Shown: piece after piece, positions 8,274 through 15,052 of the stretch
Layout of the letters: each line of letters starts with the position of its first letter
Position numbering within the stretch: position 1 is the first letter of the stretch
Assembly: GCA_947173955.1 (NCBI GenBank)
Contig: CAMWHE010000016.1
Span: 1 to 41,785, forward strand
Length of the DNA stretch: 41,785 nt
Direction of reading: 5' to 3'
Source of the DNA: an uncultured Bacteroidales bacterium
GTDB lineage: Bacteria; Bacteroidota; Bacteroidia; Bacteroidales; Muribaculaceae
Translations under genes and position numbers: made by a program
Notes under the pieces: model-generated
Databases searched by the model: none
What the model was told of the DNA's origin: nothing
What the model saw: only the letters and a program-made list of their open reading frames with translations

Positions 8274-8303
8274 TTGCTTTTTAAAAAAAAAGTGTGATAT
8301 TTG
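8274..8303 (+). promoter_or_regulatory. Promoter for the HU gene
   Basis: TTG (8274-8276), 19 bases, GATATTTG (8296-8303), one mismatch from TAnnTTTG. It leaves a leader of roughly 75 bases before the ATG at 8382. Confidence 0.55.
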
Positions 8304-8381
8304 CACTGCAATTTGAGAGCCGTCCCTGTTGGCCCTCACATGACATCTGTAAAATACATTAATTTATAAAGAAATACGACA

Positions 8382-8654
8382 ATGACAAAAGCTGACATCG
8401 TAAACGAAATTGCCAAGTCAACCGGCATCGAAAAAGGCGCAGTTCTCGAGACTATCGAGAAATTTATGCAGGTAGTAAAGGAATCTCTTGCTGAAGGTGA
8501 GAATGTATATCTCCGTGGCTTCGGCAGCTTCATCATCAAAGTGCGTTCAGAGAAGACCGCCCGCAATATCTCAAAGAACACTACAATCATCATCCCCGAG
8601 CACAAGATCCCCGCATTCAAGCCCGCTAAGGTCTTCATGGAAGAGGTGAAATAA
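8382..8654 (+). CDS. HU/IHF family DNA-binding protein
   Basis: A 90-residue histone-like protein that bends and compacts DNA. The two N-terminal helices (MTKADIVNEIAKSTG, then EKGAVLETIEKFMQVVKESL) are followed by the HU core motif VYLRGFGSFIIKVR. The beta-arm carries ARNISKNTTIIIPEHKIPAFKPAK in place of the usual ARNPKTGE...PASKVPAFKPGK. The arm is therefore variant but the proline-rich tip region is kept. It lies just upstream of the mS38-like gene and rng, an order I recall from other Bacteroidales. The three may form one transcription unit. Confidence 0.95.
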   Translation: MTKADIVNEIAKSTGIEKGAVLETIEKFMQVVKESLAEGENVYLRGFGSFIIKVRSEKTARNISKNTTIIIPEHKIPAFKPAKVFMEEVK

Positions 8655-8722
8655 TCACCGTGTCCCTGAGTGCTTAAGGAGAGATAAATAAAATAGATTA
8701 TTAACCCCAAATCCTGCTAACA

Positions 8723-8812
8723 ATGCCCAGCGGAAAGAAAAGAAAAGGCCACAAGATGGCTACCCACAAGCGTAAAAAACGTCTGAGAAAGAATCGTCAC
8801 AAGAAGAAATAA
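8723..8812 (+). CDS. Tiny basic mS38/bS22-like (AURKAIP1/COX24 domain) ribosomal protein
   Basis: A 29-residue protein (MPSGKKRKGHKMATHKRKKR, then LRKNRHKKK), almost entirely Lys, Arg and His. It matches the small Bacteroidetes proteins annotated with the AURKAIP1/COX24 domain, related to mitochondrial mS38 and mycobacterial bS22 at the decoding side of the small ribosomal subunit. That link is from memory of the family. It is short enough to be missed by length-filtered gene calling. It lies between the HU gene and rng, with a purine-rich leader before the ATG. Ribosome association is inferred from family and composition. Confidence 0.8.
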   Translation: MPSGKKRKGHKMATHKRKKRLRKNRHKKK

Positions 8813-8844
8813 GCTACGGCGAAACAAGGACGTAAAAAACAGAC

Positions 8845-8923
8845 AAACGCAATATACGGAACAAACTCCCGACGGCGCCTCGGCAAGAGCAAGACGCAAG
8901 AAGAGAGTTTGTTCTCGGCGTTT
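8845..8923 (+). promoter_or_regulatory. Long hairpin in the rng leader
   Basis: GAACAAACTC (8859-8868) pairs perfectly with GAGTTTGTTC (8905-8914). An outer stem AAACGC (8845-8850) pairs with GCGTTT (8918-8923). There is no T-run after it, so it is more likely a leader structure than a terminator. RNase E mRNAs in enterobacteria are autoregulated through 5' leader structure, which makes a similar role thinkable here. Confidence 0.5.
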
Positions 8924-8964
8924 ATTTACAACCGATAAACAGTTAATAAAAAATTATTCAGATA

Positions 8965-10590
8965 ATGAAAAGCGAATTGATAGTTGACGTGCAGCCAGGC
9001 GATGTCTCCATCGCTCTGCTTGAAGACTCACGGCTCGTCTCGTTGCAGAAGGAGTCGCGGTCGCAGGCCTATGCTGTCGGCGATATCTATCTTGCAAAGG
9101 TCAAGAAGCTGATGCCGGGGCTCAATGCTGCTTTCGTCAATGTTGGCTATGAGAAAGATGCTTTCCTTCATTATCTCGATCTTGGCTCCCACTATTCATC
9201 CTATAAAGCATTTCTTGAGCAGCTGCTCGATGGCGACCGTAAAAAGATTCCGCCGATCTCGAAGATGAAGCTGCTCCCCGACATCGACAAGCAGGGTACC
9301 ATCACCGACCAGCTTACGCTCGGACAGGAGCTGCTTGTCCAGATCGTCAAAGAACCTATTTCGTCCAAGGGGCCGCGCCTGACGACCGAGCTGTCGTTTA
9401 CCGGCCGATACATGGTGCTGATGCCCTTCGGCGACAAAATCTCCATATCGCAGAAAATCAAAAGCACAGAGGAGAAGCACCGCCTACGCCAGCTGATACA
9501 GAGCATCAAACCCCGTAACTTCGCCGTCATAATCCGCACATCTGCCGAGGGCAAGGGCGCGGCCGAGCTCGTCGGCGAGCTCAAGACACTTCTCAACTGC
9601 TGGAACCAGACTATCTCCCGGGCGCAGAAAGCTACAGCGCCGTCGCTGATTTTCGAGGAGGAAAGCCGCATTGTCGGTGTGCTCCGCGATATTTTCTCCC
9701 CTACGTTCGAGAGCGTCTATGTCAATGATGCTACCGTCAAGGAGCAGATAGAAAAATATGTGAGCTTCATAGCGCCCGACCGCGCTTCGATAGTGAAGCT
9801 CTATGACGATCCGAAGCCTATATTCGATAATTTCAACATTACCCGCCAGATCAAGTCGTCGTTTGGGAAAACGGTGTCTTTCAAGTCAGGCGCTTATATC
9901 ATTATCGAGCATACCGAGGCTCTTCATGTGATCGACGTCAATTCCGGCAACCGCGCAAAGGCTACCAATGATCAGGAGAGCAACGCGCTGGAAGTCAATA
10001 TGCGTGCCGCTGAGGAGATAGTCCGTCAGCTGCGTCTGCGCGACATGGGCGGCATAATAGTCATCGACTTCATCGATATGGCCAAGGCCGAACACCGGCA
10101 GCAACTCTACGACCATATGCGCGAGCTTATGGCCAACGACAGAGCCCGCCACAACATTTTGCCCTTGAGTAAGTTCGGTCTGATGCAGATTACGCGTCAG
10201 CGCGTGCGTCCCGCCATGGATATCGTCACGACGGAGACCTGCCCGTCATGTTATGGCAAGGGCGAGATCCAACCGTCGCTGCTCTTCACCGACGTACTGC
10301 GCGAGAAAATAGAATATCTGGTCAAGGATTTGAAAGTCAAGGGATTCACGATGTATGTACATCCCTACGTAGAGGCCTATATCAAAAAGGGGCTGATATC
10401 ACTTCATCGCAAGTGGCACATGAAGATCGGCGGCTCGTGGAAGCTGATGGCTGACCAGTCGCTCGCCTATCTGGAGTATAAGGTGCTCGACTCCGACCGC
10501 AAGGAGATCGACCTCAAGGAGGAGAAGGATATGGACTCCTCTGCAACAAAAACCAACAACAAAGCCAAGAATCGGGTAAAGGAGGATTAA
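8965..10590 (+). CDS. rng: Ribonuclease E/G
   Basis: An endoribonuclease for rRNA maturation and mRNA turnover. The 541-residue protein has the N-terminal start MKSELIVDVQPGDVSIALLE, an S1 domain at about 35-130 (VGDIYLAKVKKLMPGLNAAFVNVGYEKDAF), and the 5'-sensor/RNase H-like region. The DNase I-like catalytic part carries ALHVIDVNSGN and GGIIVIDFIDM with the metal-binding aspartates. The zinc-link CPSCYGKG follows. The length fits RNase G-type enzymes without a degradosome scaffold, and the tail is simply charged. It follows the mS38-like gene after a structured leader of about 150 bases. Confidence 0.94.
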   Translation: MKSELIVDVQPGDVSIALLEDSRLVSLQKESRSQAYAVGDIYLAKVKKLMPGLNAAFVNVGYEKDAFLHYLDLGSHYSSYKAFLEQLLDGDRKKIPPISKMKLLPDIDKQGTITDQLTLGQELLVQIVKEPISSKGPRLTTELSFTGRYMVLMPFGDKISISQKIKSTEEKHRLRQLIQSIKPRNFAVIIRTSAEGKGAAELVGELKTLLNCWNQTISRAQKATAPSLIFEEESRIVGVLRDIFSPTFESVYVNDATVKEQIEKYVSFIAPDRASIVKLYDDPKPIFDNFNITRQIKSSFGKTVSFKSGAYIIIEHTEALHVIDVNSGNRAKATNDQESNALEVNMRAAEEIVRQLRLRDMGGIIVIDFIDMAKAEHRQQLYDHMRELMANDRARHNILPLSKFGLMQITRQRVRPAMDIVTTETCPSCYGKGEIQPSLLFTDVLREKIEYLVKDLKVKGFTMYVHPYVEAYIKKGLISLHRKWHMKIGGSWKLMADQSLAYLEYKVLDSDRKEIDLKEEKDMDSSATKTNNKAKNRVKED

Positions 10591-10650
10591 CGCGTCCCGA
10601 GAGTCAGTCGGCCAATATCGGCGGCTGACTTCTGACCGATAATAAAACAG

Positions 10651-10683
10651 CGACCCGGACGCTATGACAAGCCGTCCGGGTCG
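10651..10683. terminator. Strong hairpin between convergent rng and lrp genes
   Basis: CGACCCGGACG (10651-10661) and CGTCCGGGTCG (10673-10683) form a perfect 11-base-pair stem with an 11-base loop. No clear T-run follows on either strand, so it is a probable but not classical terminator. Confidence 0.5.
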
Positions 10684-10710
10684 TAATTCGTATATATAAT
10701 TAATGTGTAT

Positions 10711-11178
10711 TTAGTCTTGAGTGTTGACGGGGAGCTGGCGATTGAAGAGCTCCTTGAACGAGATAAGCGACTCAGTGCGTGCAAGGCCGAGACCGAGGAG
10801 CTTTTCCTGAATTACGCTAAGCAGATGGTCGTTGTTGCGTGCGTAGAGTTTGATGAAAAGGTCGTAGCGGCCGGTGGTGAAGTGGCATTCCACTACCTCC
10901 GGTATCTGCTTGAGGCGGTCGACAACTTCATTGAGCTTTGAGGGATCCTTGAGGAAAAATCCGATATAGGCACAAGTGTCGAATCCGATCGATGAGGGGT
11001 TGATGTTAAGCTGTGATCCTTTGATGACACCGAGCGACTGCAGGCGGGCGATACGCTGATGGACAGCGGCGCCTGAGACTTTGCATTCGCGCGCTATCTC
11101 CAGAAACGGGCGTCGGGCATTGTCGAGCAGAAGGTTGAGGATTTTGACATCCAGAGTGTCAAGTTGTGGGCGGGCCAT
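10711..11178 (-). CDS. Lrp/AsnC family transcriptional regulator
   Basis: A 155-residue feast/famine regulator. The N-terminal helix-turn-helix (LDTLDVKILNLLLDNARRPF, then IARECKVSGAAVHQRIARLQ and LGVIKGSQLNIN) is typical. It is followed by the RAM/AsnC ligand domain (CAYIGFFLKDPSKLNEVV and VECHFTTGRYDLFIKLYARN). The ATG at 11178 gives MARPQLDTLD, the expected start. The 18 extra upstream residues are unlikely. A divergent lysis-like cassette begins about 270 bases away, so the regulator could act on it, but nothing in the sequence proves this. Confidence 0.93.
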   Translation of the reverse strand: MARPQLDTLDVKILNLLLDNARRPFLEIARECKVSGAAVHQRIARLQSLGVIKGSQLNINPSSIGFDTCAYIGFFLKDPSKLNEVVDRLKQIPEVVECHFTTGRYDLFIKLYARNNDHLLSVIQEKLLGLGLARTESLISFKELFNRQLPVNTQD

Positions 11179-11218
11179 ATTTTTGATTTTAGAGAGGTTA
11201 AGTAGTTGTAATATAATC

Positions 11219-11251
11219 CAAAAGTATAGCAAATGGCTAAGTTAGCGCAAA
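11219..11251 (-). promoter_or_regulatory. Promoter for the Lrp-type gene
   Basis: On the minus strand TTTG (complement of 11248-11251), 21 bases, TACTTTTG (complement of 11219-11226), about 40 bases before the ATG. Confidence 0.6.
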
Positions 11252-11323
11252 TGTCTGTGCAAAAATAATGATTATTTGTTGAAAAATGATTGGATTTGCT
11301 TTCAATTTTCCAAAAATTAACAA

Positions 11324-11452
11324 ATGAACGAAGCCTTCTGTCGTCCTGGTGGTAATGGGAATTTCTCCCGTATGGCGAAAGTGAATAAGTGTCATCCGCA
11401 GGCGGTTTGTATGAGATTATTTTTGCAATCGGTTTTTGATTCGGTTTTATAG
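11324..11452 (+). CDS. Possible 42-residue ORF ahead of the lysis-like cassette
   Basis: An open frame from ATG 11324 to TAG 11450-11452 (start MNEAFCRPGGNGNFSRMAKV) ends one base before the holin ATG at 11454. It has no recognised family and no clear ribosome binding site. It overlaps the TATTTTTG box at 11418-11425. It might be a leader peptide coupled to the holin, a diffusible small protein, or chance. Confidence 0.25.
   Translation: MNEAFCRPGGNGNFSRMAKVNKCHPQAVCMRLFLQSVFDSVL
11418..11425 (+). promoter_or_regulatory. Candidate -7 box for the holin/amidase cassette
   Basis: TATTTTTG fits TAnnTTTG and lies 28 bases before the holin ATG. No TTTG was found at 19-21 bases upstream, so an activator or another promoter may be needed. 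Confidence 0.35.
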
Positions 11453-11453
11453 T

Positions 11454-11921
11454 ATGACTATGGAAAATACATTAATGATTGTAGAGACGCTGCCCGGATT
11501 GCGCTCCTTCCCGGTGTGGCTGGCCGTCACCTATGGTGGCGTAGTGATAGCGATGGTGGTGGATTTTGCCACGGGGGTGCGCAAGGCGCGTCGTGCCGGA
11601 ATAGCAACACGCTCGCGCGGCTATAAAAAGACATGTGACAAGGCTGTCAAGTATCTTCTCCCGATGATCTGTCTGACCTGCATAGACATAATCTCGAGTG
11701 TATTCTTTTCGGCTCCGTTTCTTACTATGGCTATGGGCGTGTTCAATATCTTCTGTGAATGGAAATCGGTGATGGAGACTACCTATGAGAAAAAGCAGAT
11801 ACGCGATGCGGCCGATACTGTCAGAGCTATCATAGAGAATCGTGATGACCTGGCGCGTGCCATTGTCGATATATTGGAGCGGGAATTAATTGAAAAAGCG
11901 GAGAGCGATGCGCAGGATTGA
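11454..11921 (+). CDS. Phage-type holin (phage_holin_4 family-like)
   Basis: A 155-residue small membrane protein. The hydrophobic segments are FPVWLAVTYGGVVIAMVVDF, YLLPMICLTCIDIISSVFF and FLTMAMGVFNIFCEW. The sequence DFATGVRKARRAG followed by a KKTCDKAVKYLLP stretch matches the pattern of toxin-secretion/phage-lysis holins of the holin_4 group. The tail is a charged amphipathic helix. Holins open the inner membrane to time lysis or to release an endolysin. I use ATG 11454; ATG 11460 is equally possible. Its end overlaps the amidase start by 14 bases. No phage structural gene is nearby, so this is either a remnant or a domesticated module. Confidence 0.75.
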   Translation: MTMENTLMIVETLPGLRSFPVWLAVTYGGVVIAMVVDFATGVRKARRAGIATRSRGYKKTCDKAVKYLLPMICLTCIDIISSVFFSAPFLTMAMGVFNIFCEWKSVMETTYEKKQIRDAADTVRAIIENRDDLARAIVDILERELIEKAESDAQD

Positions 11922-12315
11922 TCTGATAGTAGTACATTGTACGGCAACCCCGGCAGGACGCGATGTCACGGCTGCCGATGTCGACCTGTGGCATCGCCGC
12001 AGAGGATTTGACTCGATAGGCTATCACTATCTCGTGAGGCTCGACGGCCGGATAGAGCGGGGAAGGCCGGAGTCGGCGGTGGGTGCCCACTGTCTCGGGC
12101 ATAATGCTCGCTCAATAGGCGTGTGTTATGCAGGCGGATGCGATGAGCGGATGCAGCCTGCCGATACGCGTACTCCGGAGCAGCGCCGAGCTTTGTTCCG
12201 GTTGCTTTCAGAGCTGAAGCTGCGATATCCTGACGCACAGATCAGAGGACACAGGGACTTTGCCGCCAAGGCCTGTCCGTCATTCGATGCTACAAAAGAA
12301 TATGCCGGCTTATGA
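11908..12315 (+). CDS. N-acetylmuramoyl-L-alanine amidase (T7 lysozyme-like, Amidase_2)
   Basis: A 135-residue peptidoglycan amidase of endolysin size, without signal peptide or wall-binding domain. Zinc ligands and catalytic residues of the T7 lysozyme fold are all visible: VVHCTATP (first His), SIGYHYLV (Tyr), GHNARSIGVCYAGG (core), then GHRDF and KACPSFD (second His, Lys and Cys ligand). The ATG at 11908 gives MRRIDLIVVHC, the standard start. The absence of an export signal means it would need the upstream holin to reach the wall, as in phage lysis. It overlaps both neighbours, 14 bases with the holin and 4 (ATGA) with the next gene, so the three are tightly coupled. Confidence 0.9.
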   Translation: MRRIDLIVVHCTATPAGRDVTAADVDLWHRRRGFDSIGYHYLVRLDGRIERGRPESAVGAHCLGHNARSIGVCYAGGCDERMQPADTRTPEQRRALFRLLSELKLRYPDAQIRGHRDFAAKACPSFDATKEYAGL

Positions 12316-12764
12316 GATACCTGTACATTATATTGATCTGCATCACGGCTTTTTCCGGTGGATGCCGTGCATCGCGGAGTGTGGCGGAAATGTCAGAGAC
12401 GGAATACGCCCGGCAATCGCGGCTCTCAGCTTCGTCTGTCGATTCGCTGACCCGTGTGGTGGTTATGGATTTTGTAACACGTTTATCACTTGAAGAGCCT
12501 GAGATACAGATACGGTCGGATTCGGCCGGGCCCGTAGTGGCAGTCATGGCGCGCCGGGCTGAGATGAAAGCGGCATCCGTTGTTTCCGATTCCGTGGGCG
12601 CGGTGAGTCGTAGCGACGGGCGAGTGGCTACGGTTGATACTCTCAGGGAGCGGGTCAGCAGTGTAGCCGTCGCGAAGGCCGGGACACCGTCGGCATCGAG
12701 GGTGATTGTAGTATTGCTCCTTGTGGCAGGGCTATGGCTGTTCGGGCGCATCCGCCGTCGCTGA
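12312..12764 (+). CDS. Lipoprotein with C-terminal membrane segment, candidate unimolecular spanin
   Basis: A 150-residue protein of no recognised family. It starts with a lipoprotein-like signal (MRYLYIILICITAFSGGC, Cys18) and ends with one transmembrane helix (VIVVLLLVAGLWLFG) followed by RIRRR. The middle, about 110 residues, is Ser/Val/Arg-rich and polar. An outer-membrane lipid anchor at the N-terminus plus an inner-membrane C-terminal helix is the topology of unimolecular spanins such as phage T1 gp11. Those fuse the two membranes in the last step of lysis. The lipobox (FSGGC) is not ideal. It starts with ATGA overlapping the amidase stop. The spanin role is inferred from topology and context, not homology. 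Confidence 0.55.
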   Translation: MRYLYIILICITAFSGGCRASRSVAEMSETEYARQSRLSASSVDSLTRVVVMDFVTRLSLEEPEIQIRSDSAGPVVAVMARRAEMKAASVVSDSVGAVSRSDGRVATVDTLRERVSSVAVAKAGTPSASRVIVVLLLVAGLWLFGRIRRR

Positions 12765-12815
12765 TCCGACTCAAAAAATCTTAAAAAACCTGATGTCAAT
12801 ATAGAAATATATGAC

Positions 12816-12823
12816 TACCTTTG
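12816..12823 (+). promoter_or_regulatory. -7 box upstream of the YitT gene
   Basis: TACCTTTG matches TAnnTTTG. It would produce a leader of about 115 bases before the ATG at 12945. No clear -33 TTTG was seen. Confidence 0.4.
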
Positions 12824-12944
12824 TGCGCTGTACTCTGTTTGCTCAGCCGAAGTCCCGGCGGTTTCTGGCCTGGTCGGAGCGGAGTCGGCATGACATAAAA
12901 TCATTTTAAAGAAACACGGTAGTTGTATTATACATTGACGGCCT

Positions 12945-13907
12945 ATGTTATCTAAAGACAAAGTCTGGATTAGCGCCAAAGACTATATATTCATTATAAT
13001 AGGTCTGGTGCTCTATGCTGTAGGATTCTCAGCCTTTCTCGCGCCCGAGAATGTCGTCATCGGCGGTATGGCGGGTATCGGTCAGCTCATCTATTTTCTG
13101 ACCGAGAAGATATTCGGCTACGGCGTGCCCATCGCTATATCGATCTATGTGCTGAATATCATCCTGCTTCTGATAGCCTACAAGACAGTCAGCCGTACAT
13201 TTGTAGTGCGCACGGTCTTCGGAGTCACAGTCATAGCGCTTGCGATCGGTGTGCTCCAGCCTATGTTTACCAAGCCTCTGGTCGAGCAGGAGACATTCAT
13301 GAATGTGATTATAGGTGGCATACTCTGTGGTGTCGGTGTCGGACTCGCTTTCGTTCACAACGGCAGTTCGGGTGGCGTCGATATTATTGCCGCAATGGTA
13401 GCCAAGCATACGAATGTCTCAGTCGGGCGCACGATGCAGATCTGCGACCTTTGCATCGTGACATCGTCGCTGCTGCTCCCCCGTCCCGAAGGTCAGGTTA
13501 TAGCCAGTCCGGTCTACGGCTATGTCACGCTGCTTATCATACCGTTCATGGCAGATATGATGATAAATACTACCCGTCAGGCCGTGCAGTTCACCATCTT
13601 CTCCCATCATTGGGAAGAAATAGCCACAGCCATCAACAATGAGGCACATCGCGGGTGTACGGTTCTCTCCGGTATGGGATGGTACAGCAAGAAGGAGGTC
13701 AAAGTCCTGCTCGTCATGTGCCGTAAGTTCGAGGCAATGACAATATTCCGTATCATCAAGTCCATTGACAATGACGCTTTCATAACCCAGGCCAACGTCA
13801 ACGGCGTCTACGGCCAGGGCTTTGATGAAATAAAGTTGCGCATGAAGGCTCCGGCCCATCATGAGAAAAGGGATGAATATGCCGACGACCATATCGGCCA
13901 CGCATGA
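12945..13907 (+). CDS. YitT family membrane protein (DUF161/DUF2179)
   Basis: A 320-residue inner-membrane protein. About five to six hydrophobic segments fill the first 210 residues, with the family motifs FLAPENVVIGGMAGI and FVHNGSSGGVDIIAAMVAKH. A soluble C-terminal DUF2179 domain (about 215-305) follows: FTIFSHHWEEIATAINNEAH, GCTVLSGMGWYSKKEVKVLL and EGF-less QANVNGVYGQGF. The family is widespread but its transport substrate is not established. The nuclease gene follows after 21 bases and is probably co-transcribed. Confidence 0.9.
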   Translation: MLSKDKVWISAKDYIFIIIGLVLYAVGFSAFLAPENVVIGGMAGIGQLIYFLTEKIFGYGVPIAISIYVLNIILLLIAYKTVSRTFVVRTVFGVTVIALAIGVLQPMFTKPLVEQETFMNVIIGGILCGVGVGLAFVHNGSSGGVDIIAAMVAKHTNVSVGRTMQICDLCIVTSSLLLPRPEGQVIASPVYGYVTLLIIPFMADMMINTTRQAVQFTIFSHHWEEIATAINNEAHRGCTVLSGMGWYSKKEVKVLLVMCRKFEAMTIFRIIKSIDNDAFITQANVNGVYGQGFDEIKLRMKAPAHHEKRDEYADDHIGHA

Positions 13908-13928
13908 AATCAATCAAATCACACTCAG

Positions 13929-14717
13929 ATGAAACTTCGCCACTACATTATCTCGGCTGCATTCGCTTTTATGGCCGCGCCGTCAGTCTTCGCATGGGGT
14001 CAGAAAGGCCATGATGTCACAGCCTACATAGCCGAACAGCACCTTACCCCGGCGACCCGCGCCGCAGTCGACAGCCTTCTGCAGGGCAAATCGATGGTCT
14101 ATTGGGCAAATTGGCTTGACAATGCCAGCCACACGCGCCCCTATGCCTACACCAAGACATGGCATTATAAGAATATCGACGCCGGCGAGCGCTATGAAGA
14201 GGCACAGGCCAATCCGGCCGGCGACGCCGTACTGGCCATAAAGGCTCAGCTTGAGACCCTTCAGGATCCGCATAAGTCCTTTGACGACAAGCAGCTTGCC
14301 ATGAAGATCCTTGTCCATGTCGTAGGCGACATACACCAGCCCATGCACATGGGGCATGCGACTGACCTCGGAGGCAACCGCGTCAAAGTCAAATTTTTCG
14401 GCCGTGACAACAATCTGCATGCGGTCTGGGACAGCAATATCGTCGACTCCGGACATAAATGGGGATTCACCGAGTGGCAGATGATGATTGACCGCGCCAC
14501 GCCCGAGCAGGAAGCCGCCATTATCAGCGGATCCATCGACGACTGGGCGAAACAGTCCGTGGCGATCGCCGCTCAGATCTATGAAGAGACACCCGAAGGT
14601 ACCAACCTGTCATACAATGAGGTGGCGCGCTGGACACCCGTCATCGAAGACCAGCTTCTCAACGGCGGCCTTCGCCTCGCTCATCTCCTCAACACTCTCT
14701 TCGATCCCGAATACTGA
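13929..14717 (+). CDS. Secreted S1/P1 family nuclease
   Basis: A 262-residue exported zinc-dependent nuclease, degrading single-stranded nucleic acid and releasing 5'-nucleotides. A signal peptide ends at SVFA, leaving a mature N-terminus WGQKGHDV whose tryptophan amine and histidine are the first zinc ligands of this family. Further ligand motifs are in order: TWHYKNID, HVVGDIHQPMHMG, DLGGNRVKVKFFG and NNLHAVWDSNIV. It is full length and intact. It follows the YitT gene and ends in a strong terminator. Nutrient scavenging of extracellular nucleic acids is the likely role. Confidence 0.94.
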   Translation: MKLRHYIISAAFAFMAAPSVFAWGQKGHDVTAYIAEQHLTPATRAAVDSLLQGKSMVYWANWLDNASHTRPYAYTKTWHYKNIDAGERYEEAQANPAGDAVLAIKAQLETLQDPHKSFDDKQLAMKILVHVVGDIHQPMHMGHATDLGGNRVKVKFFGRDNNLHAVWDSNIVDSGHKWGFTEWQMMIDRATPEQEAAIISGSIDDWAKQSVAIAAQIYEETPEGTNLSYNEVARWTPVIEDQLLNGGLRLAHLLNTLFDPEY

Positions 14718-14741
14718 GTCATGCAGTCACCGGGATACATG

Positions 14742-14771
14742 AAAAAAGCACCCCTGAAAGGTGCTTTTTTT
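14742..14771 (+). terminator. Rho-independent terminator after the nuclease gene
   Basis: AAAAAAGCACC (14742-14752) pairs with GGTGCTTTTTT (14760-14770) over a 7-base loop, followed by more T. The A-run makes it functional in both directions. Confidence 0.9.
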
Positions 14772-14809
14772 GTTTCGTAGTTAATATATTGTCATATACT
14801 ATGACCCGC

Positions 14810-14860
14810 AAAAAGAATACATCCTTAAAACTAGCTTTAAATTGCTAATTCTAAGGATGT
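14810..14860 (-). terminator. Terminator of tRNA-Pro
   Basis: ACATCCTTA (14819-14827) and TAAGGATGT (14852-14860) form a 9-base stem. On the minus strand it is followed by the run ATTCTTTTT, as expected downstream of the minus-strand tRNA gene. Confidence 0.7.
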
Positions 14861-14871
14861 TATCTTTCTGT

Positions 14872-14944
14872 CGGGGTGACAGGATTCGAACCTGCGACCA
14901 CCTGGTCCCAAACCAGGTGCGCTACCGGACTGCGCTACGCCCCG
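14872..14944 (-). tRNA. tRNA-Pro (anticodon TGG)
   Basis: Read on the minus strand this is a 73-base cloverleaf beginning CGGGGCGTAGCGCAG. The anticodon stem-loop is CCTGGTTTGGGACCAGG with anticodon TGG. The T-loop is GGTTCGAATCC, and CCA is not encoded. The acceptor stem has one C-A mismatch at positions 6 and 67 (CGGGGCG against CACCCCG); the other six pairs are Watson-Crick. The gene lies between the nuclease and tgt. Confidence 0.95.
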
Positions 14945-15014
14945 ATTTCTCTGCAAAGATAATCACAACTTGCGACATTACCAAATGACGGTCTGAATTT
15001 GTTGTGTCGGGCGC

Positions 15015-15045
15015 TTTGATACTATCTCGAAAGTGCGTAACTTTG
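15015..15045 (+). promoter_or_regulatory. Promoter for tgt
   Basis: TTTG (15015-15018), 19 bases, TAACTTTG (15038-15045). The box ends only seven bases before the ATG at 15053, so the message would have almost no leader. Confidence 0.65.
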
Positions 15046-15052
15046 CATCCGT

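Noticed and set aside
11454..12764. Cassette as the edge of a prophage
   Set aside because: The neighbours on both sides (lrp, yitT, nuclease, rng) are chromosomal genes with normal composition, and no capsid, tail, terminase or integrase gene is present.
14872..14944. tRNA-Pro as an integration site
   Set aside because: tRNA 3' ends often serve as attachment sites, but no integrase, direct repeat of the tRNA end or mobile genes are found beside it in the window.
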